A stretch of DNA of 64,000 nt from Bizionia paragorgiae (GCF_900107625.1 NZ_FNQK01000008.1:1-64000), one strand, 5' to 3'; shown: positions 53,534 to 62,395, counted from the stretch's first letter. The notes: generated from the letters alone by a model not told the origin. Numbers and translations: made by a program.

Positions 53534-54271
53534 ATGTTTAAACATCAAGGCAACAGTAGAACTTTACAGCACAACTTACGAATAGCCACTTTTTTGTCTT
53601 TTGTTGCTGGCGTTGTAAATGTATCGGGTTTTCTTGCTTTTAAGCAACTTACGACCAATGTGACAGGTCATTTTGCCTTATTTATTAATGATGTTTCTGA
53701 ATTTAATTTCTGGAAAGGCTTGGTATACTTTTTATATATTTTTTCATTTCTCTTCGGGTCTTTTTTATCTAGTTTTCTTATCGAGAAGTTTAAAGGAAAT
53801 AAGCAACTTAATGTCTATGTTTTACCAACGGTAATCGAATGTTTGGTTTTATTGGTAATTGGAGTGCTAAGTAATATTATTGTCATGTCTGCCGATTTAG
53901 TGGTGTGTTTATTACTCTTTGCTATGGGGGTTCAGAACTCGTTTGTGACTAAGATCTCTAATGCGGTGGTTAGAACAACGCATCTTACGGGACTTTTTAC
54001 GGATTTAGGCATTGATTTATCTCATTTGTTATTTCCTAAATCTCAACATCAAAAACAGAGAAGGAAGGCAGATATAAAATTGCGGATCTATATAATAGCA
54101 TTCTTTTTTGCGGGTGGTTTAGTAGGAGGGTTTATGTACTCCAGTTTAAATTGGGAACTTAATACACTAATTTTTGCAGCACTTGTTTTATTAGCTAGTT
54201 TGTTTTATGATGATATGAGGTATCACCTGATAAAAACGAAAAGACGATTTATTCCCAAAAGATCACAGTAA
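53534..54271 (+). CDS. YoaK-family (DUF1275) membrane protein
   Basis: 245-residue membrane protein with six hydrophobic segments. The DUF1275 pattern is clear: FLSFVAGVVNVSGFLAFKQLTTNVTGH near the start, then the AMGVQNSFVTKISNAVVRTTHLTGLFTDLGIDLS stretch in the middle. It has a basic C-terminus. Transport is presumed, substrate unknown. It stands alone between rluD and yaaA. Confidence 0.88.
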   Translation: MFKHQGNSRTLQHNLRIATFLSFVAGVVNVSGFLAFKQLTTNVTGHFALFINDVSEFNFWKGLVYFLYIFSFLFGSFLSSFLIEKFKGNKQLNVYVLPTVIECLVLLVIGVLSNIIVMSADLVVCLLLFAMGVQNSFVTKISNAVVRTTHLTGLFTDLGIDLSHLLFPKSQHQKQRRKADIKLRIYIIAFFFAGGLVGGFMYSSLNWELNTLIFAALVLLASLFYDDMRYHLIKTKRRFIPKRSQ

Positions 54272-54554
54272 AAGAAGTCGTTTTTAATCCGATTAAAGCT
54301 TCAAATAAGACGATTCTTACCGTAAACCCCTACCTTAAAATACCGGAGTTAAAGCCTATAAGTACTTCTTATTCATCGATAAGTTTTATCAGTATAAAAG
54401 CGTTTGAAAACAGGGTTTTAAAAACTATCTTTAGACTTAAGGCTTTCTAGGTAAATAGAGTCGTGTTAAAAGCGTTAATACAATCATAAGATATAGTAGT
54501 CTATTGGAAAGTCAGAATAATTAGTAGTAATTTAGTCATCCGAAAAAAGTAACA
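54272..54554. other. Intergenic stretch with an unusual open frame lacking a start codon
   Basis: No standard gene. One plus-strand frame stays open from about 54214 to the TAG at 54448 (about 78 codons) without ATG, GTG or TTG, and reads TVNPYLKIPELKPISTSYSS in its middle. It could be a decayed gene or chance. No clear promoter was found for yaaA. Confidence 0.3.
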
Positions 54555-55313
54555 ATGAAATTAGTAATATCTCCAGCAAAATCCTTGGATTTTGAAACGC
54601 AATTACCCACTGAAAAGGCAACACAGCCTGATTTTTTAAAACAGTCAGCTAAGCTTAATAAACTTCTAAAAAGTAAGTCGGCTAAAAGCCTGTCTAAATT
54701 AATGCACATCAGTGATAATTTAGCTCAGCTTAATTACGATCGCAATCAAGAGTGGTCGGTACCGTTTACTAAAGATAATGCACGTGCTGCTATATATGCT
54801 TTTAATGGCGATGTGTATCGCGGATTGGATGCATACAGCATTGCAACGGATAAATTGGATACGCTTCAAAATACAGTACGGATATTGTCTGGGTTGTACG
54901 GGGTGCTAAAACCTTTAGATTTAATCCAGGCTTACCGTTTAGAAATGGGAACAAAAATGCCTGTTGGGAAAAATAAAAATCTATACGAGTTTTGGAAAAA
55001 AGATATCACGACCGCTTTAAATAGTGAGTTGGAAGACGATGAGGTTTTCGTAAACCTAGCGAGTAATGAGTACTTTAAAGCTATAGATACATCCCTATTA
55101 AAAGTACCTGTTACGACTATAGAATTTAAGGAGTTTAAAGATGGTAAGTATAAAATAGTCGCTATTTATGCTAAAGTGGCTCGCGGCTTAATGGCGCGTT
55201 ATATCGTTGAGACTAATGCCAAAACCATTGATGATTTAAAAGGGTTTAATGCAGAAGGCTACGGACTAAGCGACGAGCTGTCTTCAGAACATAATTTAGT
55301 GTTTACACGATAA
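54555..55313 (+). CDS. yaaA: Peroxide stress protein YaaA
   Basis: 252-residue DUF328/YaaA protein; in E. coli it lowers free iron and DNA damage under H2O2. The family opening MKLVISPAKSLDFE and the segments AIYAFNGDVYRGLDA (about 76), RILSGLYGVLKPLDLIQAYRLEMG (about 107) and NLASNEYFKAID are visible. It is cytoplasmic. The convergent THX gene follows with one base between the stop codons. Confidence 0.94.
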   Translation: MKLVISPAKSLDFETQLPTEKATQPDFLKQSAKLNKLLKSKSAKSLSKLMHISDNLAQLNYDRNQEWSVPFTKDNARAAIYAFNGDVYRGLDAYSIATDKLDTLQNTVRILSGLYGVLKPLDLIQAYRLEMGTKMPVGKNKNLYEFWKKDITTALNSELEDDEVFVNLASNEYFKAIDTSLLKVPVTTIEFKEFKDGKYKIVAIYAKVARGLMARYIVETNAKTIDDLKGFNAEGYGLSDELSSEHNLVFTR

Positions 55314-55314
55314 A

Positions 55315-55446
55315 TTAAGGTTTGATTTTTTTATCGATTTCTATTTTAGTTTCTGGTTTAACGCGTTTTTTTATACGTGGGCGTCTAACACCATAAGTCC
55401 CACGACTAATTTTTCCGCGTTTTGATTTCTTGTCTCCTCTTCCCAT
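55315..55446 (-). CDS. 30S ribosomal protein THX
   Basis: A 43-residue protein, MGRGDKKSKRGKISRGTYGV then RRPRIKKRVKPETKIEIDKK and IKP, strongly basic. The start GDKKSKRGKI-x-x-G-x-YG-x-RRPR is the bTHX signature of Thermus and Bacteroidota: a small peptide that packs into the 30S head. The C-terminal extension is longer and acidic/basic mixed compared with the 26-residue Thermus form. It is short, so it is easy to overlook. It is convergent with yaaA, one base away. Confidence 0.88.
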   Translation of the reverse strand: MGRGDKKSKRGKISRGTYGVRRPRIKKRVKPETKIEIDKKIKP

Positions 55447-55533
55447 AATATGTGTAAGTTTTGTTAACCTTTAAGGTACGCTTATTATCGGGTATAAATT
55501 ATTATAATTAACAGTTTAAAATAAATTTAACAT

Positions 55534-56253
55534 ATGTATTATTTTATCGTTGCGTTGCAAGTGTATTGCATCTATCACCTTATAAAAAACAGGAATCAGT
55601 ACTATTGGATATTTCTAATTTTATTTGTTCCAGCAATTGGTTCTGCTATTTATTTGTTTACTCAGGTTTATAATAAACGTGATGTAGAAAAAATACAAGA
55701 AGGAGTAACAGCCGTTTTAACACCTACAAAAAAAATTAAAGATTTAGAGAAGGTACTTGAGTTTTCAAATACGTATTTGAATAGAATCAATTTAGCAGAA
55801 GCGTATTTTGAAATGAAAGATTTTGATAACGCCATCAAACATTATGAAGTAGCTTTAGAAGATAAAGATCAAAACAATTTCTTTGTAATTAAAGATTTAA
55901 TTTCTGCACATTATCATACTAAAAACTATGAGCGCGCGGTGTTTTATGGCGATCAAATAAAAGAGGATTCTGAATTTAAAGGTAAGAACGCGCAGTTTCT
56001 TTATGGTTTAGCTCTAAACGAATTGGGAAGAGCTGTTGAAGCCGAAGAGCAATTACGACAAGTTGATCAGCGTTACTCCAATTATAACGAGCGTTTAGCA
56101 CTCGCTAAGTTTCTTCAAAATAAAGGAAAGGAAGAGGATGCGATCGAAATTTTAAACGATTTAAAAACAGAGTCTGAGCATTTTACTAAGCCAAACAAAA
56201 TAAAGTATAAGTCTACTATGAACGAGGTGGAATCTTTATTGGCTAAAGCCTAA
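55534..56253 (+). CDS. Membrane-anchored TPR protein
   Basis: 239-residue protein. Two N-terminal hydrophobic segments (about 2-15 and 23-43) with WIFLILFVPAIGSAIYLF resemble the phospholipase-D-nuclease N-terminal (PLDc_N) membrane module. Then come TPR repeats from about 80 on, e.g. NRINLAEAYFEMKDFDNAIKHYEVAL. This scaffold probably holds partners at the membrane. Its last base is shared with the start codon of the next gene (TAATG), so the two are translationally coupled. Confidence 0.85.
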   Translation: MYYFIVALQVYCIYHLIKNRNQYYWIFLILFVPAIGSAIYLFTQVYNKRDVEKIQEGVTAVLTPTKKIKDLEKVLEFSNTYLNRINLAEAYFEMKDFDNAIKHYEVALEDKDQNNFFVIKDLISAHYHTKNYERAVFYGDQIKEDSEFKGKNAQFLYGLALNELGRAVEAEEQLRQVDQRYSNYNERLALAKFLQNKGKEEDAIEILNDLKTESEHFTKPNKIKYKSTMNEVESLLAKA

Positions 56254-56927
56254 TGTTTCTTCATAAGCACCCCTATCCGCCGATTATTCCTAAAAATGCC
56301 GACCGATTAATTGTCGGTACCTTACCACCGCCGCGTTTTACAACGGGTGAATTATTGGAGCAGGATGTTGATTTTTGTTATGGGAGTTATTATAATTCCC
56401 TATGGCTGTATATCGATGCTATTCATCAGTTAAACCTTCGTTTCGATAATTCGGTAGAGGCAGTGAATCAACGTAAAGCCTATCTTAAAACGCATAGAAT
56501 TGGGGTATGTGATATTGTGGCTTCTGCTGAGCGCAGTAAAATAGATGCCTCCGATTTAGGGATGACGGCTGTAAAACTTCGGGATGTTATAGGGTGTTTA
56601 AAGCAGTGCCCAACAGTAACAACCCTGTTGTTTATTGGAGGAAATAGTAAAAACGGTCCTGAATACTTTTTTAGAAGGCAGTTAAAAGCATACGGGTTAA
56701 AGCTTGAAGTCATAGAAAAGGAAACACCTAGAATACATCAGTTTAAATTGCCAGATGAATTAGATTCCGGACAAGAGCGGGTAATAAAAACAGTGTCTTT
56801 AACCTCCTCTTCGGGTGCTGCTAATATTTCTATTTCTAGAAATCCCTTATATCAACAACTGAAAGCCAAAAAACCGAAATTTAATACATTTGATTTTAGG
56901 GTGCTTCAGTATCGAGAGTACCTTTAA
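56253..56927 (+). CDS. Uracil-DNA-glycosylase-superfamily protein
   Basis: 224-residue protein of the UDG-like superfamily. DRLIVGTLPPPRF (about 18-30) takes the place of the motif-A GExPG loop, and LLFIGGNSKNGPEYF with VSLTSSSGAANIS later fits motif B geometry. The canonical catalytic residues of families 1-5 are not clearly kept, so glycosylase activity is uncertain; it may act on other substrates. It shares one base with the upstream TPR gene. Confidence 0.72.
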   Translation: MFLHKHPYPPIIPKNADRLIVGTLPPPRFTTGELLEQDVDFCYGSYYNSLWLYIDAIHQLNLRFDNSVEAVNQRKAYLKTHRIGVCDIVASAERSKIDASDLGMTAVKLRDVIGCLKQCPTVTTLLFIGGNSKNGPEYFFRRQLKAYGLKLEVIEKETPRIHQFKLPDELDSGQERVIKTVSLTSSSGAANISISRNPLYQQLKAKKPKFNTFDFRVLQYREYL

Positions 56928-57005
56928 GAGGTGGTGAAATTAGGGGTTTAGAGCTTTTCAATACTAAAGAAAACACAATTATAGTGTTTGGGAATAAATT
57001 AAGTG

Positions 57006-57013
57006 TACATTTG
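57006..57013 (+). promoter_or_regulatory. Possible rhlE -7 promoter box
   Basis: TACATTTG matches TAnnTTTG and lies about 79 bases before the rhlE ATG. A TTTG at 56987-56990 is only 15 bases upstream, so the -33 element is uncertain. Confidence 0.4.
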
Positions 57014-57027
57014 TGGCTTAATTAAAA

Positions 57028-57091
57028 GAGGTGATGTTTATAATAAATTGTCATCTCAGCCCCACAACTTGTGGGTTTCTAAACAATTTAT
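57028..57091 (+). promoter_or_regulatory. Structured 5' leader abutting the rhlE start codon
   Basis: ATAAATTGT (57043-57051) is fully complementary to ACAATTTAT (57083-57091), which ends at the base before the ATG. It encloses CCCACA/TGTGGG (57061-57066 and 57070-57075). A competing stem pairs GAGGTGAT (57028-57035) with GTCATCTC (57050-57057), with two wobble pairs. The outer stem would mask the ribosome-loading region. An RNA switch is an inference. Confidence 0.5.
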
Positions 57092-58390
57092 ATGTCATTT
57101 AAGTCTTTAGGCTTATCCGAAGCCTTGCTAAAAGCTATTAGCAAAAAAGGATACACTACCCCATCTCCAATTCAAGCAAAAGCCATTCCTCCAGTATTAT
57201 TAGGAGTCGATGTTTTAGCTTCAGCACAAACAGGAACAGGGAAAACAGCAGGTTTTACACTGCCATTATTACATTTATTATCACAACGCCCAGCCGAAAG
57301 ACACCGTCCGGTTCGCGCCTTAATTTTAACACCTACTAGAGAGTTAGCAGCACAAGTATATGCTAATGTTAGAGAGTATAGCGAGTTTTTAGATATTCGC
57401 AGTACCGTTATATTTGGGGGTGTAAATCAAAAACCTCAAGTGTCTACTTTAAGACAAGGGGTGGATGTACTGGTAGCAACACCAGGGCGTTTGTTAGATT
57501 TACATAATCAAGGTTTATTGTCATTAAAACACGTAGAAATATTTGTTTTAGATGAAGCCGACCGTATGTTAGACATGGGATTCTTACGTGATATTGAACG
57601 CGTAATGAAAATAATGCCTGCAAAACGTCAGAACTTAATGTTCTCGGCAACGTTTTCAAAGGATATTAAAAAATTAGCGAATGGTATTTTAAACCATCCC
57701 GCACAAGTTGAAGCTACACCAGAAAATACTGCAGTAGAGGCTATCTCACAAAAAGTATATCGTGTAGCAAAAGGTAAGAAAACAGATTTAATCATCAAGT
57801 TGATTTCCGAAGGGAATTGGAAACAGGTCTTAGTGTTTACTCGTACCAAGCATGGTGCTAATAAACTAACTAAAAAGATGATTAGCGAAGGGATTACAGC
57901 AGCAGCAATCCATGGAAATAAAAGCCAGGGAGCAAGAACAAAAGCTCTAGCAGGTTTTAAAGATGGGTCTGTAAGCGTGTTAGTAGCAACCGATATTGCA
58001 GCTCGAGGGTTGGATATTCCATTATTGCCACACGTCATTAATTATGAGATTCCTAATATTTCTGAAGATTATGTACACCGAATTGGTAGAACAGGTCGAG
58101 CAGGAGCCGTGGGAGAGGCTATTTCATTAGTTAGTGCCGATGAAACTACTTTTTTACGCGATATAGAAAAATTAATTGGTGAGCGCTTGCCAGTGGAAAT
58201 ATTGGAAGGTTTTGAGCCAGATCCTAATGCATCTACAGCACCAATAAAACAAGGCGGTGGCGGCGGACGCTCACGCAATGCTAATCATTCAAAACCGCGA
58301 GGAGCTAAATCTGGTGAAGGGAAATCGGCATCAAATTCAAGACGCCCTAAGCGAACTAACGACAGGCGTTCTAAAAGTTCAAGATCTTAG
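57092..58390 (+). CDS. rhlE: DEAD-box RNA helicase, RhlE type
   Basis: 432-residue ATP-dependent RNA helicase, likely in ribosome assembly, RNA decay or cold adaptation. The ordered motifs are Q-motif (GYTTPSPIQ), I AQTGTGKT (about 46-53), Ia PTRELA, Ib TPGR, II DEAD, III SAT, V ARGLD and [11 protein letters not shown] Gly/Arg/Ser-rich tail (about 390-432) should bind RNA. The leader ahead of the start is strongly structured. Two small genes follow at 2 and 3 bases and probably share the transcript. Confidence 0.94.
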   Translation: MSFKSLGLSEALLKAISKKGYTTPSPIQAKAIPPVLLGVDVLASAQTGTGKTAGFTLPLLHLLSQRPAERHRPVRALILTPTRELAAQVYANVREYSEFLDIRSTVIFGGVNQKPQVSTLRQGVDVLVATPGRLLDLHNQGLLSLKHVEIFVLDEADRMLDMGFLRDIERVMKIMPAKRQNLMFSATFSKDIKKLANGILNHPAQVEATPENTAVEAISQKVYRVAKGKKTDLIIKLISEGNWKQVLVFTRTKHGANKLTKKMISEGITAAAIHGNKSQGARTKALAGFKDGSVSVLVATDIAARGLDIPLLPHVINYEIPNISEDYVHRIGRTGRAGAVGEAISLVSADETTFLRDIEKLIGERLPVEILEGFEPDPNASTAPIKQGGGGGRSRNANHSKPRGAKSGEGKSASNSRRPKRTNDRRSKSSRS

Positions 58391-58392
58391 TT

Positions 58393-58608
58393 ATGCAGCC
58401 TCGGTTAAAAGAAAAAATGCTAACCGTTTGCGATAAAAAAATTGCAGAAAAAGGAGCGTCTGTCGGACTCTCCTTTTACGCTTTTTTTGCTAATAAAAAT
58501 GATAACCCTGCTTTGTTAATGGAAGCAGCAACATGGTGGATTGAAACCCATCGATTGGATCATTTTGAAAAAGCAGTTAAAATTAAAGCTCTCGTTTTAA
58601 ACTCTTAG
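58393..58608 (+). CDS. Conserved small protein of unknown function
   Basis: 71-residue soluble protein, MQPRLKEKMLTVCDKKIAEK at the start, then GLSFYAFFANKNDNPALLME and a C-terminal WWIETHRLDHFEKAVKIK. I recognise the pattern as a conserved bacterial family with no known role, but cannot name it with confidence. It starts 2 bases after rhlE and 3 bases before the VF530-like gene. Confidence 0.75.
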   Translation: MQPRLKEKMLTVCDKKIAEKGASVGLSFYAFFANKNDNPALLMEAATWWIETHRLDHFEKAVKIKALVLNS

Positions 58609-58611
58609 TTT

Positions 58612-58854
58612 ATGGAAACACAGCCAAACAACCCGCTACACGGAATTAAATTGGAACAGATAATTACCGACTTAGAAGCGCATTACGGTTGGGAATACCT
58701 AGGACATACTATTAAAATTCGTTGTTTTAATGAAAACCCTACAGTAAAGTCTAGTTTAAAGTTTTTACGTCGTACCCCATGGGCACGAACCAAAGTTGAA
58801 AACTTATATTTAAAAATGCTTAAAAGTCAAGCGTATAAAAAAAGCCTTAATTAA
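58612..58854 (+). CDS. VF530-family (DUF2132) small protein
   Basis: 80-residue protein. [26 protein letters not shown] and [24 protein letters not shown] match the VF530 family, whose solved structure suggests DNA binding. It is third in the rhlE operon. Its stop codon overlaps the convergent amidohydrolase gene and the terminator hairpin. Confidence 0.88.
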   Translation: METQPNNPLHGIKLEQIITDLEAHYGWEYLGHTIKIRCFNENPTVKSSLKFLRRTPWARTKVENLYLKMLKSQAYKKSLN

Positions 58855-58869
58855 TTTAAGGCTTTTTTT
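58839..58869. terminator. Bidirectional terminator over the stop codons
   Basis: AAAAAGCCTTAA (58839-58850) pairs with TTAAGGCTTTTT, flanked by A- and T-runs. The TAA of the VF530 gene and the TTA of the convergent gene share 58851-58854. Confidence 0.88.
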
Positions 58870-59534
58870 ATGGCTTGTAATATGGTGTTTTTTAGCGCAA
58901 AAGGTATTTTGTTTTGTAACGTAAACTTCTGATTGAGTTCTAGTTCTATACCTAAATAATTATCTGGAAATTGCTTTCTTAAGTAGGTGGTAAAGCCATC
59001 AGCTTTCCCTAAATATGGATAGTTGAATCTTATATGTAGATTAGAATCCGCTGCTTGTAAAGACCGTTTAAATTTGGTTGCCCATTGTTTTTCGTTGTCT
59101 ATAGAACTGTCATACAAAATACCTAGATCACAAGAGCGTTTATTACCATTAAAAACAGGTATAAAGGAATGTATAGATAGGTGGAGCACCGTTTCTTTTT
59201 TACTAATTTGTTGTGTAATCTCCCTTTCTATAGCATTGCGATACGGTAAGTAATAGTGTTCAATAATGGCTTGTTTTTCTAAGGTTTTAAGTTCTTTTGT
59301 AAAATCAGAAAATAGATTTTTGTGATGCAAAGAACGGTTTAACTCTATCAATAACCTGCTATTTGTACTAAAATGACTGTACGTGGCCAGTGTTTTTAAA
59401 GTATTAAAAAGGTCTAATGCGCCAGGATCGTAACCACGATGTGATTGTAATTCCTTACTAGCAGTTTTAAAAAATGGGCTGTATTCTTTTGGTATGCTAT
59501 TGCCTCCATGCTCGCAAGTTATTATCAGTTTCAT
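58851..59534 (-). CDS. N-formylglutamate amidohydrolase-family protein
   Basis: 227-residue zinc-amidohydrolase-like protein. [16 protein letters not shown] (about 3-18) has the family His/Glu motif, then [26 protein letters not shown] and HLSIHSFIP. The classical enzyme cuts N-formylglutamate to formate and glutamate. Here it is third in an operon with two amide-forming ligases, so it may trim their product instead. The ATG at 59534 overlaps the GCS2 stop as ATGA; the longer frame from 59564 reads back into GCS2. Confidence 0.86.
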   Translation of the reverse strand: MKLIITCEHGGNSIPKEYSPFFKTASKELQSHRGYDPGALDLFNTLKTLATYSHFSTNSRLLIELNRSLHHKNLFSDFTKELKTLEKQAIIEHYYLPYRNAIEREITQQISKKETVLHLSIHSFIPVFNGNKRSCDLGILYDSSIDNEKQWATKFKRSLQAADSNLHIRFNYPYLGKADGFTTYLRKQFPDNYLGIELELNQKFTLQNKIPFALKNTILQAIKKALN

Positions 59535-60757
59535 ACTGAGAATACGGTATTTGTTTGTAAGCATTGTGCTAATTGCGAGTAGACGGTTTTAATGTTGGTA
59601 TCAGAGTAATCATGGGCTATTGCTTGTAGTATGCGAGTAGCCAAAGTACCTTGGTTTAATATGGTTTCTATAGCATGATAATGAGATGCATCAATACTAG
59701 CTTTAGTTAATTGGTAAAAATGTTTCCAAATGTCATTTACTGTGCATGCTTCTTCAAGTTTAAATAACTGTAAGTAGTCGATGTTGCTTACCTTGTAATG
59801 TTCTCCTTCCTTAATAATTGGATTAAAGATAGCAAAAAGGTCTTCTTTAGTCCATTGTTTTTGCATGCTTAATGGTGCCAATTGTTTATTGACTAACAGT
59901 TTTAAGGTTTCAATAATAAGGATGCAGATAGCGAGGTCCGACTGCGGGCATTCTTGGATGTCAACCAATCGGATTTCTATGGCATTCCTATCAAATCGTG
60001 CAATAGCTCCTCTAGAATTTAAAAAATGATGGTCTAAAATACCGTTAATGTCTTTTGGCTTTATTGCTTTTTTAATGGGTTCGAAAATTGTGGTATAATA
60101 ATCGAGTTTTGTAAATGCACGCTCTGGAATCACAAGACCTGTCATTTCGGGTATTTCCTTTTGATTCGTTTTGTAATATTCTAAACGGGTGTCTTTAAAC
60201 CCGGTGTTTTGTCCTTCTAAAATTGGTGAACTTGCACATAACCCAGGGATTAGTGGAAGAATAACACGAATAGCAGCATGTAGCTTTTCGAATTCTTTAT
60301 CATCAAAAAATGGTAAATTTATATGCGTGCTTTGTACGTTGCTCCAGCCATGACCTTTACAATCGAAAATACGGTTGTAGAGTTCGTATACTTCACTATA
60401 CGAATGTTTCCATAACTGGGTGTCTGTTAAGGGGTTCATTAAGGGGTGAGAAGCTGTTGGTAATAGCTGTAGACCTTCAGTGTCTAATAGACTATTGATT
60501 TCAATAATGTTTTTATGAAAGGCTTCTGATAAATGATTTAATTGAGGCGTCGGACCATTTGTTTTGAGTTCCACCACGTGACCCACTAACTCATTACTCC
60601 ATGCAATTAGGCCGTTGTCAATATCTGAAGTTAGGCTGCCGTTTTTTTTTGTTAATAAGGTGTCTACTTTAGGTGCGACTTTAAATGTAGCCTTGTTTAT
60701 CAGCATATATTCTAATTCGATGCCGTACACTTCAAATAAATGATATTTTTTATTCAT
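59531..60757 (-). CDS. GCS2-like carboxylate-amine ligase
   Basis: 408-residue protein of the glutamate-cysteine-ligase type 2 superfamily. The opening LFEVYGIELEYMLI has the G-x-E-x-E metal/ATP motif. STHINLPFFDD near 143 and NAIEIRLVDIQECPQSDLA near 255 are further GCS-like sites. It should join a carboxylate to an amine using ATP. The substrate need not be Glu plus Cys, since no gshB-like partner for glutathione is evident. It shares one base with the upstream ATP-grasp stop (TAATG) and four with the downstream start (ATGA). Confidence 0.85.
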   Translation of the reverse strand: MNKKYHLFEVYGIELEYMLINKATFKVAPKVDTLLTKKNGSLTSDIDNGLIAWSNELVGHVVELKTNGPTPQLNHLSEAFHKNIIEINSLLDTEGLQLLPTASHPLMNPLTDTQLWKHSYSEVYELYNRIFDCKGHGWSNVQSTHINLPFFDDKEFEKLHAAIRVILPLIPGLCASSPILEGQNTGFKDTRLEYYKTNQKEIPEMTGLVIPERAFTKLDYYTTIFEPIKKAIKPKDINGILDHHFLNSRGAIARFDRNAIEIRLVDIQECPQSDLAICILIIETLKLLVNKQLAPLSMQKQWTKEDLFAIFNPIIKEGEHYKVSNIDYLQLFKLEEACTVNDIWKHFYQLTKASIDASHYHAIETILNQGTLATRILQAIAHDYSDTNIKTVYSQLAQCLQTNTVFSV

Positions 60758-62205
60758 TAGGATTCTAGTCGTTGTTTTAATGCCGATAGGATATCGGTAT
60801 ACACGGCGTCACCATAATACGCGTCTTCCACTCCAAAATCGATATTCGGGTTATCGTTAATTTCGATTACCATAGGTTTGTTATTTACTACTTTTATATC
60901 TATGCCATATAAACCTTTCCCCATAAGTTTAGCCGATTTAATAGCCATATTTAAAACCTTTTTTGGTACGTTTTCAATCGGCACGCAATCGGCATCACCA
61001 TCTTGTTCATTTTTGTTTTTAGCTTTCCAATTGTAAATTTGCCAATGGCCTTTTGCCATATAATATTTACAAGCATAAAAAGGCTTGTCATCTAATATAC
61101 CAATTCGCCAGTCGTAGTCCGACGGACAAAACTCTTGGGCTATTATCAAGTCTGATTCTTTAAGCATGTCTGTAACCAAGGCATCGTATTCGGCTCGTGT
61201 TTTTGCTTTTTTAACACCAAATGAGAAGGTGGAATCCGGTGCCTTAAGAACGCAGGGTAGTCCTGTAATATCTAATATGCTATCTCTATTTTCCTTGTGG
61301 ACGATACAGGTTTTTGGGGTGTCGATATTCGCATTTTGCAAGGCTTCGGCCATATATACCTTATTGCAACACTTAAGGATGGCATCTGGGTAGTCTATAA
61401 TTGCTAAGCCTTCTTTTTGTGCCTTTCGAGCAAAGGCATAGGCTTCGTTATTAACTTCTGTACTTTGACGAATAAACAAGGCATCAAAAGAAGATAAGCG
61501 CGATAAATCTTTAGGTTCTATAATTTCGACGTAAATATTCATCTTTTCAGCAAGTTCTGTAAACTTTTTTAATGCTTTCGGGTTGCTCGGTGGTGCTGGA
61601 TCTTTTGGGTTGACTAATATCGCTAAATCGAAATCGGACTTTATGAGTTTAGGGGTGTCGTATCGTTTTTTTGAGAAATACTGATTCGCAAATAGGCGAA
61701 CACTCTCTTTGTGTTCGTCAGGAATTTCATTTTCTGATATAGCACGAATACTTTGAATGTTCCATTTTGTCGTGTGGTTGAATTTGACACGCAAAAAGGG
61801 CATTTGAAAATGCCTGTAGAACAAGGCACTCAGCTCTTTGTATTTTTGGGCTACGTTTTGACCGAAATAAATGCTCAAGGTAAACTCTTGAGATTTGATA
61901 TTTTTTAAATGATGCTGAATCACATCGTCAAACTCATCCGATACGATACGTACTAGTTTTAGTGTTTTTAAGTCGACAATGTTTTTAACGGTAGGAATTG
62001 CTAAATGCCCTCGTGCCTCAGCTAATAAGGATACGTAATAACCCTTAGATTGGTACGAATAGTCCTTACACAGGTTAAATATCCTTGCTTTTTTTAGTTT
62101 AGAAAATTTAGGATTGGTTAAATAGTCTTGTGACGATATAACAGAGATATGATCAATGGCAACAGTCCATTTTTCTGGCTGATTGACAATAATGTATTTT
62201 TGCAT
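60757..62205 (-). CDS. RimK-type ATP-grasp ligase with RLAN N-terminal domain
   Basis: 482-residue ligase. The N-terminal about 170 residues (KYIIVNQPEKWTVAIDHISV at the start, YYVSLLAEARGHLAIPTVKNIVDL) match the RimK-like ATP-grasp N-terminal (RLAN) domain described in comparative studies of amidoligases. The ATP-grasp fold (about 195-480) has GLPCVLKAPDSTFSFGVKKA, IAQEFCPSDYDWRIGILDDKP and the metal-binding IDIKVVNNKPMVIEINDNPN. RimK adds Glu to ribosomal protein S6, so this enzyme should add an amino acid to a peptide or protein. It leads the operon; 190 bases lie upstream without a clear promoter. Confidence 0.87.
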   Translation of the reverse strand: MQKYIIVNQPEKWTVAIDHISVISSQDYLTNPKFSKLKKARIFNLCKDYSYQSKGYYVSLLAEARGHLAIPTVKNIVDLKTLKLVRIVSDEFDDVIQHHLKNIKSQEFTLSIYFGQNVAQKYKELSALFYRHFQMPFLRVKFNHTTKWNIQSIRAISENEIPDEHKESVRLFANQYFSKKRYDTPKLIKSDFDLAILVNPKDPAPPSNPKALKKFTELAEKMNIYVEIIEPKDLSRLSSFDALFIRQSTEVNNEAYAFARKAQKEGLAIIDYPDAILKCCNKVYMAEALQNANIDTPKTCIVHKENRDSILDITGLPCVLKAPDSTFSFGVKKAKTRAEYDALVTDMLKESDLIIAQEFCPSDYDWRIGILDDKPFYACKYYMAKGHWQIYNWKAKNKNEQDGDADCVPIENVPKKVLNMAIKSAKLMGKGLYGIDIKVVNNKPMVIEINDNPNIDFGVEDAYYGDAVYTDILSALKQRLES

Positions 62206-62395
62206 TAAAGACGCTTCATAGCGATTTATATTTACAATAGTTAAGTTGTGCTATAGTCTATGTAACGTGTGCACAATGTATAGTAAATGTATCGTATTTA
62301 TAAATAGCTTTTACAAACTTATAAAAATAAAGTAGCACTAATTTTTATATCGGTGAAACTAAAATCGCTTCTGTATGCTGTTGTGGGTTAGGTGT

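Noticed and set aside
59535-59564. Upstream extension of the N-formylglutamate-amidohydrolase-like gene.
   Set aside because: It overlaps the GCS2 gene; ATGA overlap at 59534 gives the usual start [11 protein letters not shown].
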